Part shown: positions 8,662 to 15,779 of the stretch, in pieces
How positions within the stretch are numbered: the stretch's first letter is position 1
Layout of the letters: the number at the start of each line of letters is the position of its first letter
From: Fidelibacterota bacterium
Lineage (GTDB): Bacteria; Fidelibacterota; Marinisomatia; SCGC-AAA003-L08; D37C17
Assembly: GCA_004124405.1 (NCBI GenBank)
Contig: SCKP01000008.1
Span: forward strand, 1-49,048
Direction: 5' to 3'
Length of the DNA stretch: 49,048 nucleotides
Position numbers and translations under genes: made by a program
The notes under the pieces: model-generated
Databases searched by the model: none
Told to the model about the DNA's origin: nothing
The model's input: the letters and a program-made list of their open reading frames with translations, nothing else

Positions 8662-8697
8662 GCGTTCAAATATCACCACAATATCATCGTTGCCCAT
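8641..8697 (-). other. Possible 18-codon leader-like ORF (weak)
   Basis: ATG at 8695-8697 to TGA at 8641-8643 encodes MGNDDIVVIFERKPILLP. Its last codons form the ascending arm of the terminator at 8600-8661, a geometry seen in leader peptides. The ribosome binding site is weak (GAGTAGGGC) and the length is easily met by chance. I see no other content in 8493-8740. Confidence 0.2.
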
Positions 8698-8740
8698 GCC
8701 CTACTCACACCAAGTTGCTAATTAGAAAATCGAATCTAAA

Positions 8741-8770
8741 AAAAAACACCTGATAAATCAGGTGTTTTCA
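8741..8770. terminator. Bidirectional intrinsic terminator
   Basis: AACACCTGA-TAAA-TCAGGTGTT is a perfect nine-base stem with a TAAA loop, A-tract on the left and T-tract on the right. It lies about 75 bp downstream of the 35-residue ORF (minus strand), for which it is the natural transcript end. Confidence 0.8.
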
Positions 8771-8839
8771 CTTTATTTTATTACGGTATTTCCTGCGAGC
8801 ATTCCACCTTTGAGGCAGAAGCGAACTAACTACTATTTC

Positions 8840-8947
8840 TTAATCAGAATATCTTTCTAAATCTTCCTCAATCTTTTTGAGTTCTTCATCACTTGGTCCT
8901 TCGTAGAAGTCATCTGGATTTGGAAAATTGTTGTATGTTGTTTCCAT
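8840..8947 (-). CDS. 35-residue acidic small protein
   Basis: The minus-strand frame from ATG at 8945-8947 to TAA at 8840-8842 encodes METTYNNFPNPDDFYEGPSD followed by a charged helix rich in Glu/Lys and ending ERYSD. A good Shine-Dalgarno (GAAAGGA) sits seven bases before the ATG, and a terminator follows the stop by about 75 bp; both support a real gene. The protein is strongly acidic, with no membrane segment or Cys. I recognise no family. It lies 180 bp downstream of the helicase gene on the same strand, with no clear terminator between, so it could share that transcript. Confidence 0.55.
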   Translation of the reverse strand: METTYNNFPNPDDFYEGPSDEELKKIEEDLERYSD

Positions 8948-9126
8948 TTTTATTCCTTTCATGTTTCAAGTAACTACTGAATGTTACACTAGGTGAAAGG
9001 ATGCATTTTTTGACGCAGGTCATAAAATTGGCTGTATGAAAAATTATTTCATGAAAATATTTTCAGTTCGGTAAAAGTGATTATCCCCCTCGGAGCATTT
9101 TTATAGATATTATTAATATGGCAGAA

Positions 9127-10875
9127 TTATTTTCTTTTGCTAGCCTTCTGCCACCTACCTTTGGATTTGAATTGTTTGTTGCGTACTTTTCCATCATTTC
9201 TTCGTTTACTTTTATGGCCCTTTTTATAGTGTGAAGATGGAGTATTTTTTTTATCTAATAGTTCAATTGTTAACTTTTTCCCTTCAAATGTTTTACCTTT
9301 TATTCCTTTTAATAATTTAGATGCCCATTTATCATCAACCTCAATAATGGATTGAGTTTTCATAATATCAATATTACCAATTATAGCTTTTTTGGAGCCA
9401 ATACACTCATTAACCAGTCCAATTAGTCTGGATGGGTTCAATTGCTGTTTAAACCCAATATTGATCAAATAACCACAAAAGGAGCTCTCCTGTCTTTTTT
9501 GACTGATATCTTTTCTCTTTTTTTCATGACTTTTGTAATCAATTTGGCTGGAAACATTGATATCTCTAGAGTTCTTATAATAGGATAGGTAACGGTTAAA
9601 TTCTGCCGAAACAAAATGTTTAATGAGATTTTCTCTATCCAGGTATTCTAATTTTTCATAAATTGCAGGTAAAAATGGACCTATCTGCTTTTCATCTACT
9701 TCAATATTTTCAACCTTATCAATGAGGGAGTACAGTCTTTTTTGGCAAATATCTATTCCATTAGGAATAGCTTCTTTTTTAAATGAGATTCCTCCCTTTC
9801 TCTCAATATCTTTAATGCGTCCCATTTCCCGTGTATGGATTATTGCAATTGAGATTCCTGTCTTCCCGGCTCTTCCGGTACGCCCACTGCGATGAATATA
9901 AATTTCAGGTTCATCCGGTAAGTTATAATTAATAATATGAGTTAAATCATTTACATCCAATCCTCTGGCAGCAACATCTGTGGCCACTAATATTTGAATG
10001 CTGTGCTTCCTAAAGCGATTCATAACCTCATCTCTTTGAGCCTGGGACAATTCACCATGTAAGGTATCTGCATTGTAATTATCATGCATGAGTTTACTGG
10101 CAACTTCTTTAGTTTCTCTTCGGGTTCGGCAAAACACAATTCCATAGATATTGGGATTACTATCGGCTATTCGCTTGATTGCCTCATATCTATCTTTTAT
10201 GTGAACCATATAATAAATATGCTTTACATTTTTTGCACCCACATTCATTGGAGCTACCGATATTTCCAATGGATTATGCATATATTTTTTTGTAATTGAG
10301 ATTACTTTTGGAGACATGGTGGCAGAAAATAAAAGGGTCTGTTTCTGCTTGGGAGTTTCCCCCAATATTGCTTCTAAATCCTCTTTAAAACCCATGGTGA
10401 GCATTTCGTCGGCTTCATCCAGTACAACCCGTGCTACAGAGTTAATTTTGAGCTTTCTGCGCTTAATTAGATCTTTTGTCCTGCCGGGAGTACCAACGAC
10501 AATATGGGCGCCTTTTCTCAGAGCTTTAATCTGGTTATCAATACTTGCCCCGCCATAAACAGAAACAATATTGATTCCTTTCGTGTACTTAGCGTAATTG
10601 GTTAAATCAAGCGCAATTTGAATACATAATTCTCGAGTTGGACATAAAACCAAAGATTGGGTAGTCAAATCCCCAATATCGGTTAAATGCAGCATGGGCA
10701 ATCCAAATGCAGCTGTTTTCCCAGTACCTGTTTGTGCGGTAGCGATAATATCCTGATCAGAAGTCATCAGGATGGGGATGGTACTTTCCTGAATTGGTGT
10801 TGTTTTTTCAAATCCTAAGCCGGCAATGGCTTTCAGGATGTTTTCACCCAACCCGGTATTTTCAAATGTATTCAT
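9127..10875 (-). CDS. deaD: DEAD-box ATP-dependent RNA helicase with DbpA-type RNA-binding domain
   Basis: 582 residues. All helicase motifs are visible in order: Q motif (GFEKTTPIQESTIP), I AQTGTGKT, Ia PTREL, Ib TPGR, II DEAD, III SAT, V DVAARGLD and VI HRSGRTGR. After the two RecA domains (~1-370) comes a ~90-residue dimerisation-like region. A DbpA/CsdA RNA-binding fold follows (YLINIGFKQQLNPSRLIGLV ... IGNIDIMKTQS), with a Lys/Arg-rich tail at the end. It unwinds RNA in ribosome assembly, cold adaptation or mRNA decay. The domain set is that of DeaD/CsdA; DbpA itself is shorter and its tail targets 23S hairpin 92, so the exact role is not certain. It probably has its own promoter in 10876-10996. 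Confidence 0.92.
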   Translation of the reverse strand: MNTFENTGLGENILKAIAGLGFEKTTPIQESTIPILMTSDQDIIATAQTGTGKTAAFGLPMLHLTDIGDLTTQSLVLCPTRELCIQIALDLTNYAKYTKGINIVSVYGGASIDNQIKALRKGAHIVVGTPGRTKDLIKRRKLKINSVARVVLDEADEMLTMGFKEDLEAILGETPKQKQTLLFSATMSPKVISITKKYMHNPLEISVAPMNVGAKNVKHIYYMVHIKDRYEAIKRIADSNPNIYGIVFCRTRRETKEVASKLMHDNYNADTLHGELSQAQRDEVMNRFRKHSIQILVATDVAARGLDVNDLTHIINYNLPDEPEIYIHRSGRTGRAGKTGISIAIIHTREMGRIKDIERKGGISFKKEAIPNGIDICQKRLYSLIDKVENIEVDEKQIGPFLPAIYEKLEYLDRENLIKHFVSAEFNRYLSYYKNSRDINVSSQIDYKSHEKKRKDISQKRQESSFCGYLINIGFKQQLNPSRLIGLVNECIGSKKAIIGNIDIMKTQSIIEVDDKWASKLLKGIKGKTFEGKKLTIELLDKKNTPSSHYKKGHKSKRRNDGKVRNKQFKSKGRWQKASKRK

Positions 10876-10996
10876 TTATTTTAATTGTTTGCGGCAGAAA
10901 TAATGCGTGTACTACCCTTAAAGTTAAGAACTATTTACGGGGGGATATAACTTTACTCAAAATAACCTGTAGAAGGTTAATAACTATTCAAAATAA

Positions 10997-11952
10997 TTAG
11001 TTGATTTCTAAATCAATATATTTAATATTTGGAAACCTGTTTTGTATTTGCTTCTCCATCTCATTAATTGCCTGGCCTACACCCTTCACCGATTTACGGA
11101 TGATATTTGAGACAGAATCATCGCTGATTTTCTCCTCAATTAATGAGGTGTTAAAATCAATTTCCAGAGATAACTTCACCTGATCCGGAGCCAATATTTC
11201 TGTTTTGAGAACTGTTATTGTATCCACGGTATCCAATGCTAATATAAACTTTCGTATTTCATCTTCATGGGTTAAAGCGAGAGATCGGTTTATTAATAGT
11301 CGGCCATTTGTATATGCCATAATAACAGCCAGAAAACCCAGCAATACACCAATCAGAATAGAGGCAATGGCATCTGGTATTTGGGTGTGAAAATAATGCG
11401 ACAATGCCATGCCCAATAGGGCAAGAAATACCCCAATCACTGCAATTCCATCCTCAAGCAATACTCCGATTGAGGTGGGGTCATCACTTTCCCTAATAAA
11501 CATAAGAAATGTCATAGATCCTTTATTTGAATTAACCTCTTTATAGGCAATAAGAAAGGCATAGCCTTCCACCAATAAAGAGAATAGTAGAATGCCTATT
11601 GCCAGCCCATATGAAAACTGCCCATCATGATGTGGGTTTACAAGGGAGACACCCCATGATACACCGTCACGCCAAATCCAATAAAAAATATCCCCGAGGC
11701 TGAAATGAGATTCCACAAATAGCGTGCCTGGCCATATCCGGCAGGATATTCACGGGTGGGACCTTTCCTGGAAATCCGTATTCCAAGATATACCAATAAT
11801 TGGTTTGCCGTATCTGCAAAAGAGTGTATTGCTTCAGCTAACATGGAAGGACTCATACTAAACATCCAGCCCACTGATTTAGCTAAGGTTACAAAGAAAT
11901 TAACCACTGCTGCAGTTAAAACTACTTTTACAGATCCGTCCCTATGGCTCAT
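10997..11952 (-). pseudogene. Frameshifted cation diffusion facilitator (ZnT9/SLC30A9-like) transporter
   Basis: Two overlapping frames make up one CDF protein. The N-terminal frame (start 11952, stop at 11638) carries MLAEAIHSFADTANQLLVYL, with the HSxxD metal site, and YPAGYGQARYLWNLISASG. The C-terminal frame (to 10997) continues with VNPHHDGQFSYGLAIGILL, the second metal motif LLEDGIAVIGVFLAL, later membrane helices and the cytoplasmic ferredoxin-like tail. One base is missing relative to a continuous frame, most simply in the C4 run at 11652-11655 (G4 on the coding strand). Restoring it gives YHGGVSLVNPHH. It may be a real inactivating mutation or a sequencing/assembly error; there is no classical slippery heptamer. 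An AGGAAA site precedes the ATG at 11952. Confidence 0.85.
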
Positions 11953-12004
11953 TATTTTGATCTTTTCCTGATAATATGATTGGTGTAAGAGTTAGTATTA
12001 TAAG

Positions 12005-12820
12005 TTAAGGGGTTTCTATAAAGCGTTGTATTTCCCTGGCAGCATTTTCAGGCTGTTCTAATTGGAAATTATGTCCGCTGTTTGATATTGGCTGGTATTG
12101 AATATCCGGGATTTCCTCAATCATCCTCTTGGCAACATCAGTGGATAATTCCGAACTGTCTTCAACATGGAGCAATAGTGCGGGGCATTTAACTTCAGGC
12201 AGGTACTCCCACCATTCCCGTGAGCGGGATTCGTTTACAGATTGAATACAGGCGTCCTTGGAATAACGCCAAACCAATGTGCCATTATCTTGCTTTTCAA
12301 GATTTTTCATAAGAATCTCAATATTCGCGTCTGAGTAGCCGGGTTTACGTTTTTGAAGGTGAATACGAGCTTCTTCTTCTGTTTTGAAAGAGGTAGGCAG
12401 GCTATTAAAAAAGTCTACGGTTGCTTTTATATCCTCCAAATTTTTATCAGGTCCGATATCCCCTAAAATCAGGCTCTGAATCTGCCTGGGGAATTGTGTG
12501 GAAAATAATAATGCATTGCGACCACCCATGGAATGGCCGAATATATGCAGTGAGTTAATACCTACTGCATCGATAAAATTTTTGATATCCTGGGAATAGT
12601 CAAGGGGAGAATATCCCTTTTCCGGTTTCCAGGAACCGCCATGGCCTCTCTGGTCAAAGGCTAACAAATGCCATTCCTCCGGGAGATGTGCTGCAATGGG
12701 GTTGAATTGATCGGATGTATCGCTTAATCCATGGAGGAATAAAAGGGTTGGTCCATCACCTTTTCGTTGCAGATAGCGGAATTTCCTGCCCTCAGTCTCA
12801 ATAATGTTTTCCTGCAGCAT
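12005..12820 (-). CDS. Alpha/beta-fold hydrolase
   Basis: 271 residues with the full alpha/beta-hydrolase layout: oxyanion region FLHGLSDTSDQF, RGHGGS (HGGS loop), nucleophile elbow GHSMGGRNALLF (Ser ~96), an acidic residue in LLLHVEDSSEL, and the catalytic His in ISNSGHNFQLEQPE. It is cytoplasmic with no signal peptide. The closest broad group is the epoxide hydrolase / MhpC-like esterase superfamily; the substrate cannot be assigned. Only ~30 bp separate its start from the end of the choice-of-anchor-B gene upstream (12851), and the CDF gene follows by 52 bp, so the three could be one transcript. Confidence 0.85.
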   Translation of the reverse strand: MLQENIIETEGRKFRYLQRKGDGPTLLFLHGLSDTSDQFNPIAAHLPEEWHLLAFDQRGHGGSWKPEKGYSPLDYSQDIKNFIDAVGINSLHIFGHSMGGRNALLFSTQFPRQIQSLILGDIGPDKNLEDIKATVDFFNSLPTSFKTEEEARIHLQKRKPGYSDANIEILMKNLEKQDNGTLVWRYSKDACIQSVNESRSREWWEYLPEVKCPALLLHVEDSSELSTDVAKRMIEEIPDIQYQPISNSGHNFQLEQPENAAREIQRFIETP

Positions 12821-12850
12821 TATTAGGTTAATTTATTCTAATAATTACTT

Positions 12851-14341
12851 TTAAGAAAGAATGATGTTGACTAAAATGACTACATCCAGGATATTTAATT
12901 GTCCATCGCTATTCATATCTCCGGAATTATTAAATTCGTTAAGTATAATCCAATTGACCAAGGTGACAATATCCAGTATATTCAGAACACCGTCCCCATT
13001 CACATCCCCTGAATCAACTCCTAATATTATATCTTGACTGGTAGTTTGATGGGGAAGGATGGTTATTATTCGTGTTTCAATTAACTCATCATTCAGAAAA
13101 AATTCAAATTCCTGGGCTCCCTGAGGGAAACCAAAACTATAATAACCCACTGCATCAGAATAAAAACTCTTTCCATTTAAAGTAGATTTAATTTCAACAT
13201 TTGGTACTGGCACATCAATGTCAATTATACTTCCATTCACCCATCCAGCCTCTATATCTCCATGGTCTAAAATATAAAGTCCGTTCTGCATATCGCTGGC
13301 ATAGACATAACCATTTTCTGTAAAAGGAAAGGCGCCCCAGCAGCCGTAAAAACCATTGAGGTCATTTTGGGGATAGGTGTCAAAAGCTGCCACTTCAATG
13401 GGGTCTTCAGGGTTAAAAATATCAATTATTTTGATGCCCGTTGTATAATGAGAAATATAGACAAAATCATTTTTTATATGCACATTATGAGCCAAATTAT
13501 TTTCACCTAAATATTCCCCGGCTAAAGTAATATTATTTAAATCCTGGATATCCCAAATCTTCACTGTCATTCCAACTGTTTCTTCGGTCGTAATTAAATG
13601 GGTACCACTGGAGTTCAGCCATGAATTATGGGCATATCCAGAGGCTGGGATAATTGCCAGTCGAACTGGATCATTTATATCTGAAATATCATAAATGCCA
13701 TACTGGTAGCTCCAACCTTCCGCCACATAAGCCATTTCATTCACCGTATAAATATCGTGACAATCCATACCGTCATAATAACTGAAATCGCTCAAATGAA
13801 TGGGTGAACCCGGATTGGTTAGGTCCAGTACATGGATATTATTGGGATAATCACTTTCAATAAATGCCATCCCCTCTTCCTCATCAATCCAAAGATTATG
13901 TGATTGATCCACACCAGTATAGGTGTCAAGTTTTATGGGAGTAGATTCCGGTAGAGGTGACAGGTCAATTATTTGTACCCCCTCATCAATACCCCACATT
14001 TCGTTTACAATATAGAGATGGTCTGCGTAGGTTTTATAGTCTCGATGATAATAATAATCTCCTCCAGATGGTCCGCTAACATCAAATACTAAATTAGGAT
14101 TATCGGGATCTGTTGAAACATCATAGATAAAGGTACCATAGCGATACCCTACAATGGCATATTCGATACCGGTTTCATCGGTATAGCCCCACACATCTGA
14201 TACACCAAAATTGGCATTGCTGTTAAATTGAGTAATATTTTCTACCTGGCTGACCAATCCTAAATTATAATTGACAGCTGCCCAACTAATATTGGTTACA
14301 AGAATTGTCACCCAAAGAATACTATTTTTCAAATAATTCAT
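12851..14341 (-). CDS. Secreted choice-of-anchor B / LVIVD-repeat protein with dockerin-like tail
   Basis: About 496 residues from the ATG at 14341, chosen because a signal peptide follows at once (MNYLKNSILWVTILVTNISW); an in-frame ATG at 14389 adds 16 residues. The body has the repeats of the choice-of-anchor B/LVIVD propeller family: VSDVWGYTDETGIEYAIVG, GTFIYDVSTDPDNP, VQIIDLSPL, IHVLDLTNPGSPIHL, IKIIDIFNPEDPIEV. Near the C-terminus is a CarboxypepD-like segment (GSIIDIDVPVPNVEIKS), then paired dockerin-like repeats (GDVNGDGVLNILDIVTLVN; DMNSDGQLNILDVVILVN). It probably acts at the cell surface or outside as a binding propeller; no catalytic set is visible. A minus-strand terminator lies just upstream (14407-14432). 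Confidence 0.85.
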   Translation of the reverse strand: MNYLKNSILWVTILVTNISWAAVNYNLGLVSQVENITQFNSNANFGVSDVWGYTDETGIEYAIVGYRYGTFIYDVSTDPDNPNLVFDVSGPSGGDYYYHRDYKTYADHLYIVNEMWGIDEGVQIIDLSPLPESTPIKLDTYTGVDQSHNLWIDEEEGMAFIESDYPNNIHVLDLTNPGSPIHLSDFSYYDGMDCHDIYTVNEMAYVAEGWSYQYGIYDISDINDPVRLAIIPASGYAHNSWLNSSGTHLITTEETVGMTVKIWDIQDLNNITLAGEYLGENNLAHNVHIKNDFVYISHYTTGIKIIDIFNPEDPIEVAAFDTYPQNDLNGFYGCWGAFPFTENGYVYASDMQNGLYILDHGDIEAGWVNGSIIDIDVPVPNVEIKSTLNGKSFYSDAVGYYSFGFPQGAQEFEFFLNDELIETRIITILPHQTTSQDIILGVDSGDVNGDGVLNILDIVTLVNWIILNEFNNSGDMNSDGQLNILDVVILVNIILS

Positions 14342-14406
14342 CTGGTAATTTACAAAGAATAGATAAATTAGAAAAATTGGGTATATCACAAAATAAATTT
14401 AAATAA

Positions 14407-14432
14407 AAAACCACTCATAAAGTGAGGTTTCT
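14407..14432 (-). terminator. Minus-strand intrinsic terminator
   Basis: On the minus strand AAACCTCACT-TTATG-AGTGGTTT forms an imperfect stem followed by TTTATTT. It would isolate the choice-of-anchor B gene from transcripts upstream. Confidence 0.55.
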
Positions 14433-14451
14433 GTGCAAAAATATCGTAACG

Positions 14452-14526
14452 ATGTCTAGAAGTGTAGTGGAAGTTGGAATTGAGCCGGACGGCGGTTATG
14501 AGCCCGAAAAAAAGTGTGTAAAATAA
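14452..14526 (+). other. Possible 24-codon plus-strand small ORF (weak)
   Basis: The frame ATG 14452 to TAA 14524-14526 encodes MSRSVVEVGIEPDGGYEPEK plus KCVK. It has no convincing ribosome binding site. Its only support is that a plus-strand terminator follows at 14581-14605, implying a short rightward transcript. It could equally be part of a small RNA or chance. The rest of 14390-14786 holds terminators and a tRNA fragment, and nothing else I can name. Confidence 0.2.
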
Positions 14527-14580
14527 AACACTTACGACAATCCGTGATTAATACGTGACTATTTTCCCCTAAAATAACAT

Positions 14581-14605
14581 AAGCCCGCAATTCTGGGGGC
14601 TTTTT
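14581..14605 (+). terminator. Plus-strand intrinsic terminator
   Basis: AAGCCC pairs with GGGCTT across a ten-base loop and is followed by TTTTTGTTT. No sizeable plus-strand gene lies upstream, so it implies a short transcript or a relic. Confidence 0.6.
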
Positions 14606-14654
14606 GTTTCTTGTAATTATTTATAAGGAAGAAAGAATTGGAGAGGTGGGCATA

Positions 14655-14683
14655 CAAAAACTCCGCTATTTCTAACGGAGTTT
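14655..14683 (-). terminator. Minus-strand terminator behind the tRNA-Ser fragment
   Basis: AAACTCCG / CGGAGTTT is a perfect eight-base stem with a ten-base loop. On the minus strand it is followed by TTG after five Ts. It lies 13 bp beyond the 3' end of the tRNA-Ser half, as a natural tRNA terminator would. Confidence 0.7.
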
Positions 14684-14695
14684 GATGTCATCTTG

Positions 14696-14750
14696 CGGAG
14701 AGTACTAGATTTGAACTAGTACATGATTGTTAAACCATGACGGATTAGCA
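14696..14750 (-). tRNA. 3' half of a tRNA-Ser (GCU-like), 5' half absent
   Basis: On the minus strand, in order: an anticodon-loop-like TTGCTAA, a seven-base variable-arm stem (CATGGTT-TAAC-AATCATG), a perfect T-arm (ACTAG-TTCAAAT-CTAGT) and an acceptor 3' strand ACTCTCC plus G. A long variable arm with GCT in the loop fits tRNA-Ser(GCU). The upstream sequence has no GGAGAGT acceptor strand and no D-arm GG, and the 5' anticodon stem pairs poorly. It is therefore not a working tRNA. A 3' half cut at the anticodon loop is what tyrosine-recombinase integration leaves at the distal end of an element. Confidence 0.6.
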
Positions 14751-14786
14751 ATACACAATCTTACAATGCGGATTATGGAATGTGTG

Positions 14787-15059
14787 CTATAAATGTGCTG
14801 TGTTTTTTAGATTATTGATTTTATAAATTGGTTGAATACGGTTTTCGGAAGGGACAACTGCATTATTAATAGTTAATTTTCCCATTTTTAATGATTGAGG
14901 AGGTGATGGGTCTAATTCATGGTAAACGGATATATTGTATTCAATGGATTTAGCTGTTTTGGGAGCAGTTTGTGGTTGGTAGTTTATATAGGGTGCACAA
15001 GATACACCTAAAAGTAAAATTGCTGCTATGATGATCCTAAATTTTACATGGTTCTCCAT
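14787..15059 (-). CDS. Small putative lipoprotein, C-terminus possibly altered
   Basis: 90 residues. The N-terminus (MENHVKFRIIIAAILLLGVS then C) looks like a type II signal peptide with Cys at about position 21, in a loose lipobox. The rest is a short hydrophilic mature part (SIEYNISVYHELDPSPPQSL) of no recognised family. It ends only ~35 bp before the tRNA-Ser half, so the original C-terminus could have been replaced by the recombination that left the tRNA fragment. It might also be an ordinary small lipoprotein. Confidence 0.5.
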   Translation of the reverse strand: MENHVKFRIIIAAILLLGVSCAPYINYQPQTAPKTAKSIEYNISVYHELDPSPPQSLKMGKLTINNAVVPSENRIQPIYKINNLKNTAHL

Positions 15060-15170
15060 AATTGAATTTTAGGAATTAATAACGCTGATGTTACATTTAT
15101 TTCTACTTTTCTATAAAGCCAATTATTTGGAGAAATATCCTCTTCGACATTATCTCAATATAATATGAAT

Positions 15171-15779
15171 TTAAAACTTCAATGATAAATTGATACGCAT
15201 CGAATTAGAAGCTGGAGAAAATTGAGGTTCAAATGAGATATTGAAATTTGTCCGTTCAAGATAAATTACATCAAAGAATGAAACGAGACGATGAAGTATA
15301 AGGCCTCCTACAGAAAATTTAGCATATTTATTAAATGAGGCAGATTTTATCCGCATTTCATCAAATTTAATACGATTTTCAGAATTATCCCATTGCCATT
15401 CAAATCCTTCGCCTTCTTTATACTTATCATTCACCAATCTTTTACGTTCTTTAGTATCATTGTAAACATCCAAACTATTATAATGCCCAAGATTTACTAC
15501 AAATAAATAGTTTTTGCCAGTCATATCCACATCGGCATGAAGTTCGGCAAAAGCAGTATAATCACTTTCATACCAATCTGCTGTTTTCTTTCCCCCTATA
15601 TAAATCAACCAAAGAGCAGCTTCCCTGATGAAGAAATTATTCGCTCGTTCTGATTCTCCCATTGTGTGCTCTCCCCACCCCGGCAAAACCATTGACTGAA
15701 GCTTTGTTTTTGCATTTCCATCTACTTGTGCAGAAATACAAGTCAGGCTAATTAACATTAATAATAAATATTTTTTCAT
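15171..15779 (-). CDS. DUF5683-like envelope protein
   Basis: 202 residues with a signal peptide (MKKYLLLMLISLTCISAQ). The segment KLQSMVLPGWGEHTMGESER resembles the 'PGWGQ' signature of the DUF5683 family of envelope proteins, and one or two hydrophobic stretches follow (FIREAALWLIYIGGK, KFSVGGLILHRLVSFFDVIY). The C-terminus (SMRINLSLKF) ends like an outer-membrane strand. Function is unknown. Its ATG overlaps the stop of lnt by four bases (15776-15779), so it is the last gene of the long minus-strand series. Confidence 0.7.
   Translation of the reverse strand: MKKYLLLMLISLTCISAQVDGNAKTKLQSMVLPGWGEHTMGESERANNFFIREAALWLIYIGGKKTADWYESDYTAFAELHADVDMTGKNYLFVVNLGHYNSLDVYNDTKERKRLVNDKYKEGEGFEWQWDNSENRIKFDEMRIKSASFNKYAKFSVGGLILHRLVSFFDVIYLERTNFNISFEPQFSPASNSMRINLSLKF

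Noticed and set aside
10963-10979. TAACCT-GTAGA-AGGTTA hairpin after the CDF gene as a terminator
   Set aside because: Only six AT-rich pairs and four Ts; too weak to list as a feature.
11638-11716. Programmed -1 frameshifting in the CDF gene
   Set aside because: No X-XXY-YYZ slippery heptamer in the right phase at the overlap; a lost base in the G4 run explains it more simply.
14636-14652. GGAGAGGTGGGC on the plus strand as the missing 5' end of tRNA-Ser
   Set aside because: It is on the opposite strand from the tRNA-Ser half and on the wrong side, so it cannot complete the gene.
14696-14750. Reading the tRNA-like stretch as selC (tRNA-Sec), prompted by selA/selB
   Set aside because: The loop shows GCT, not TCA; the TTCAAAT loop is a T-loop, not an anticodon loop, and there is no 5' half.
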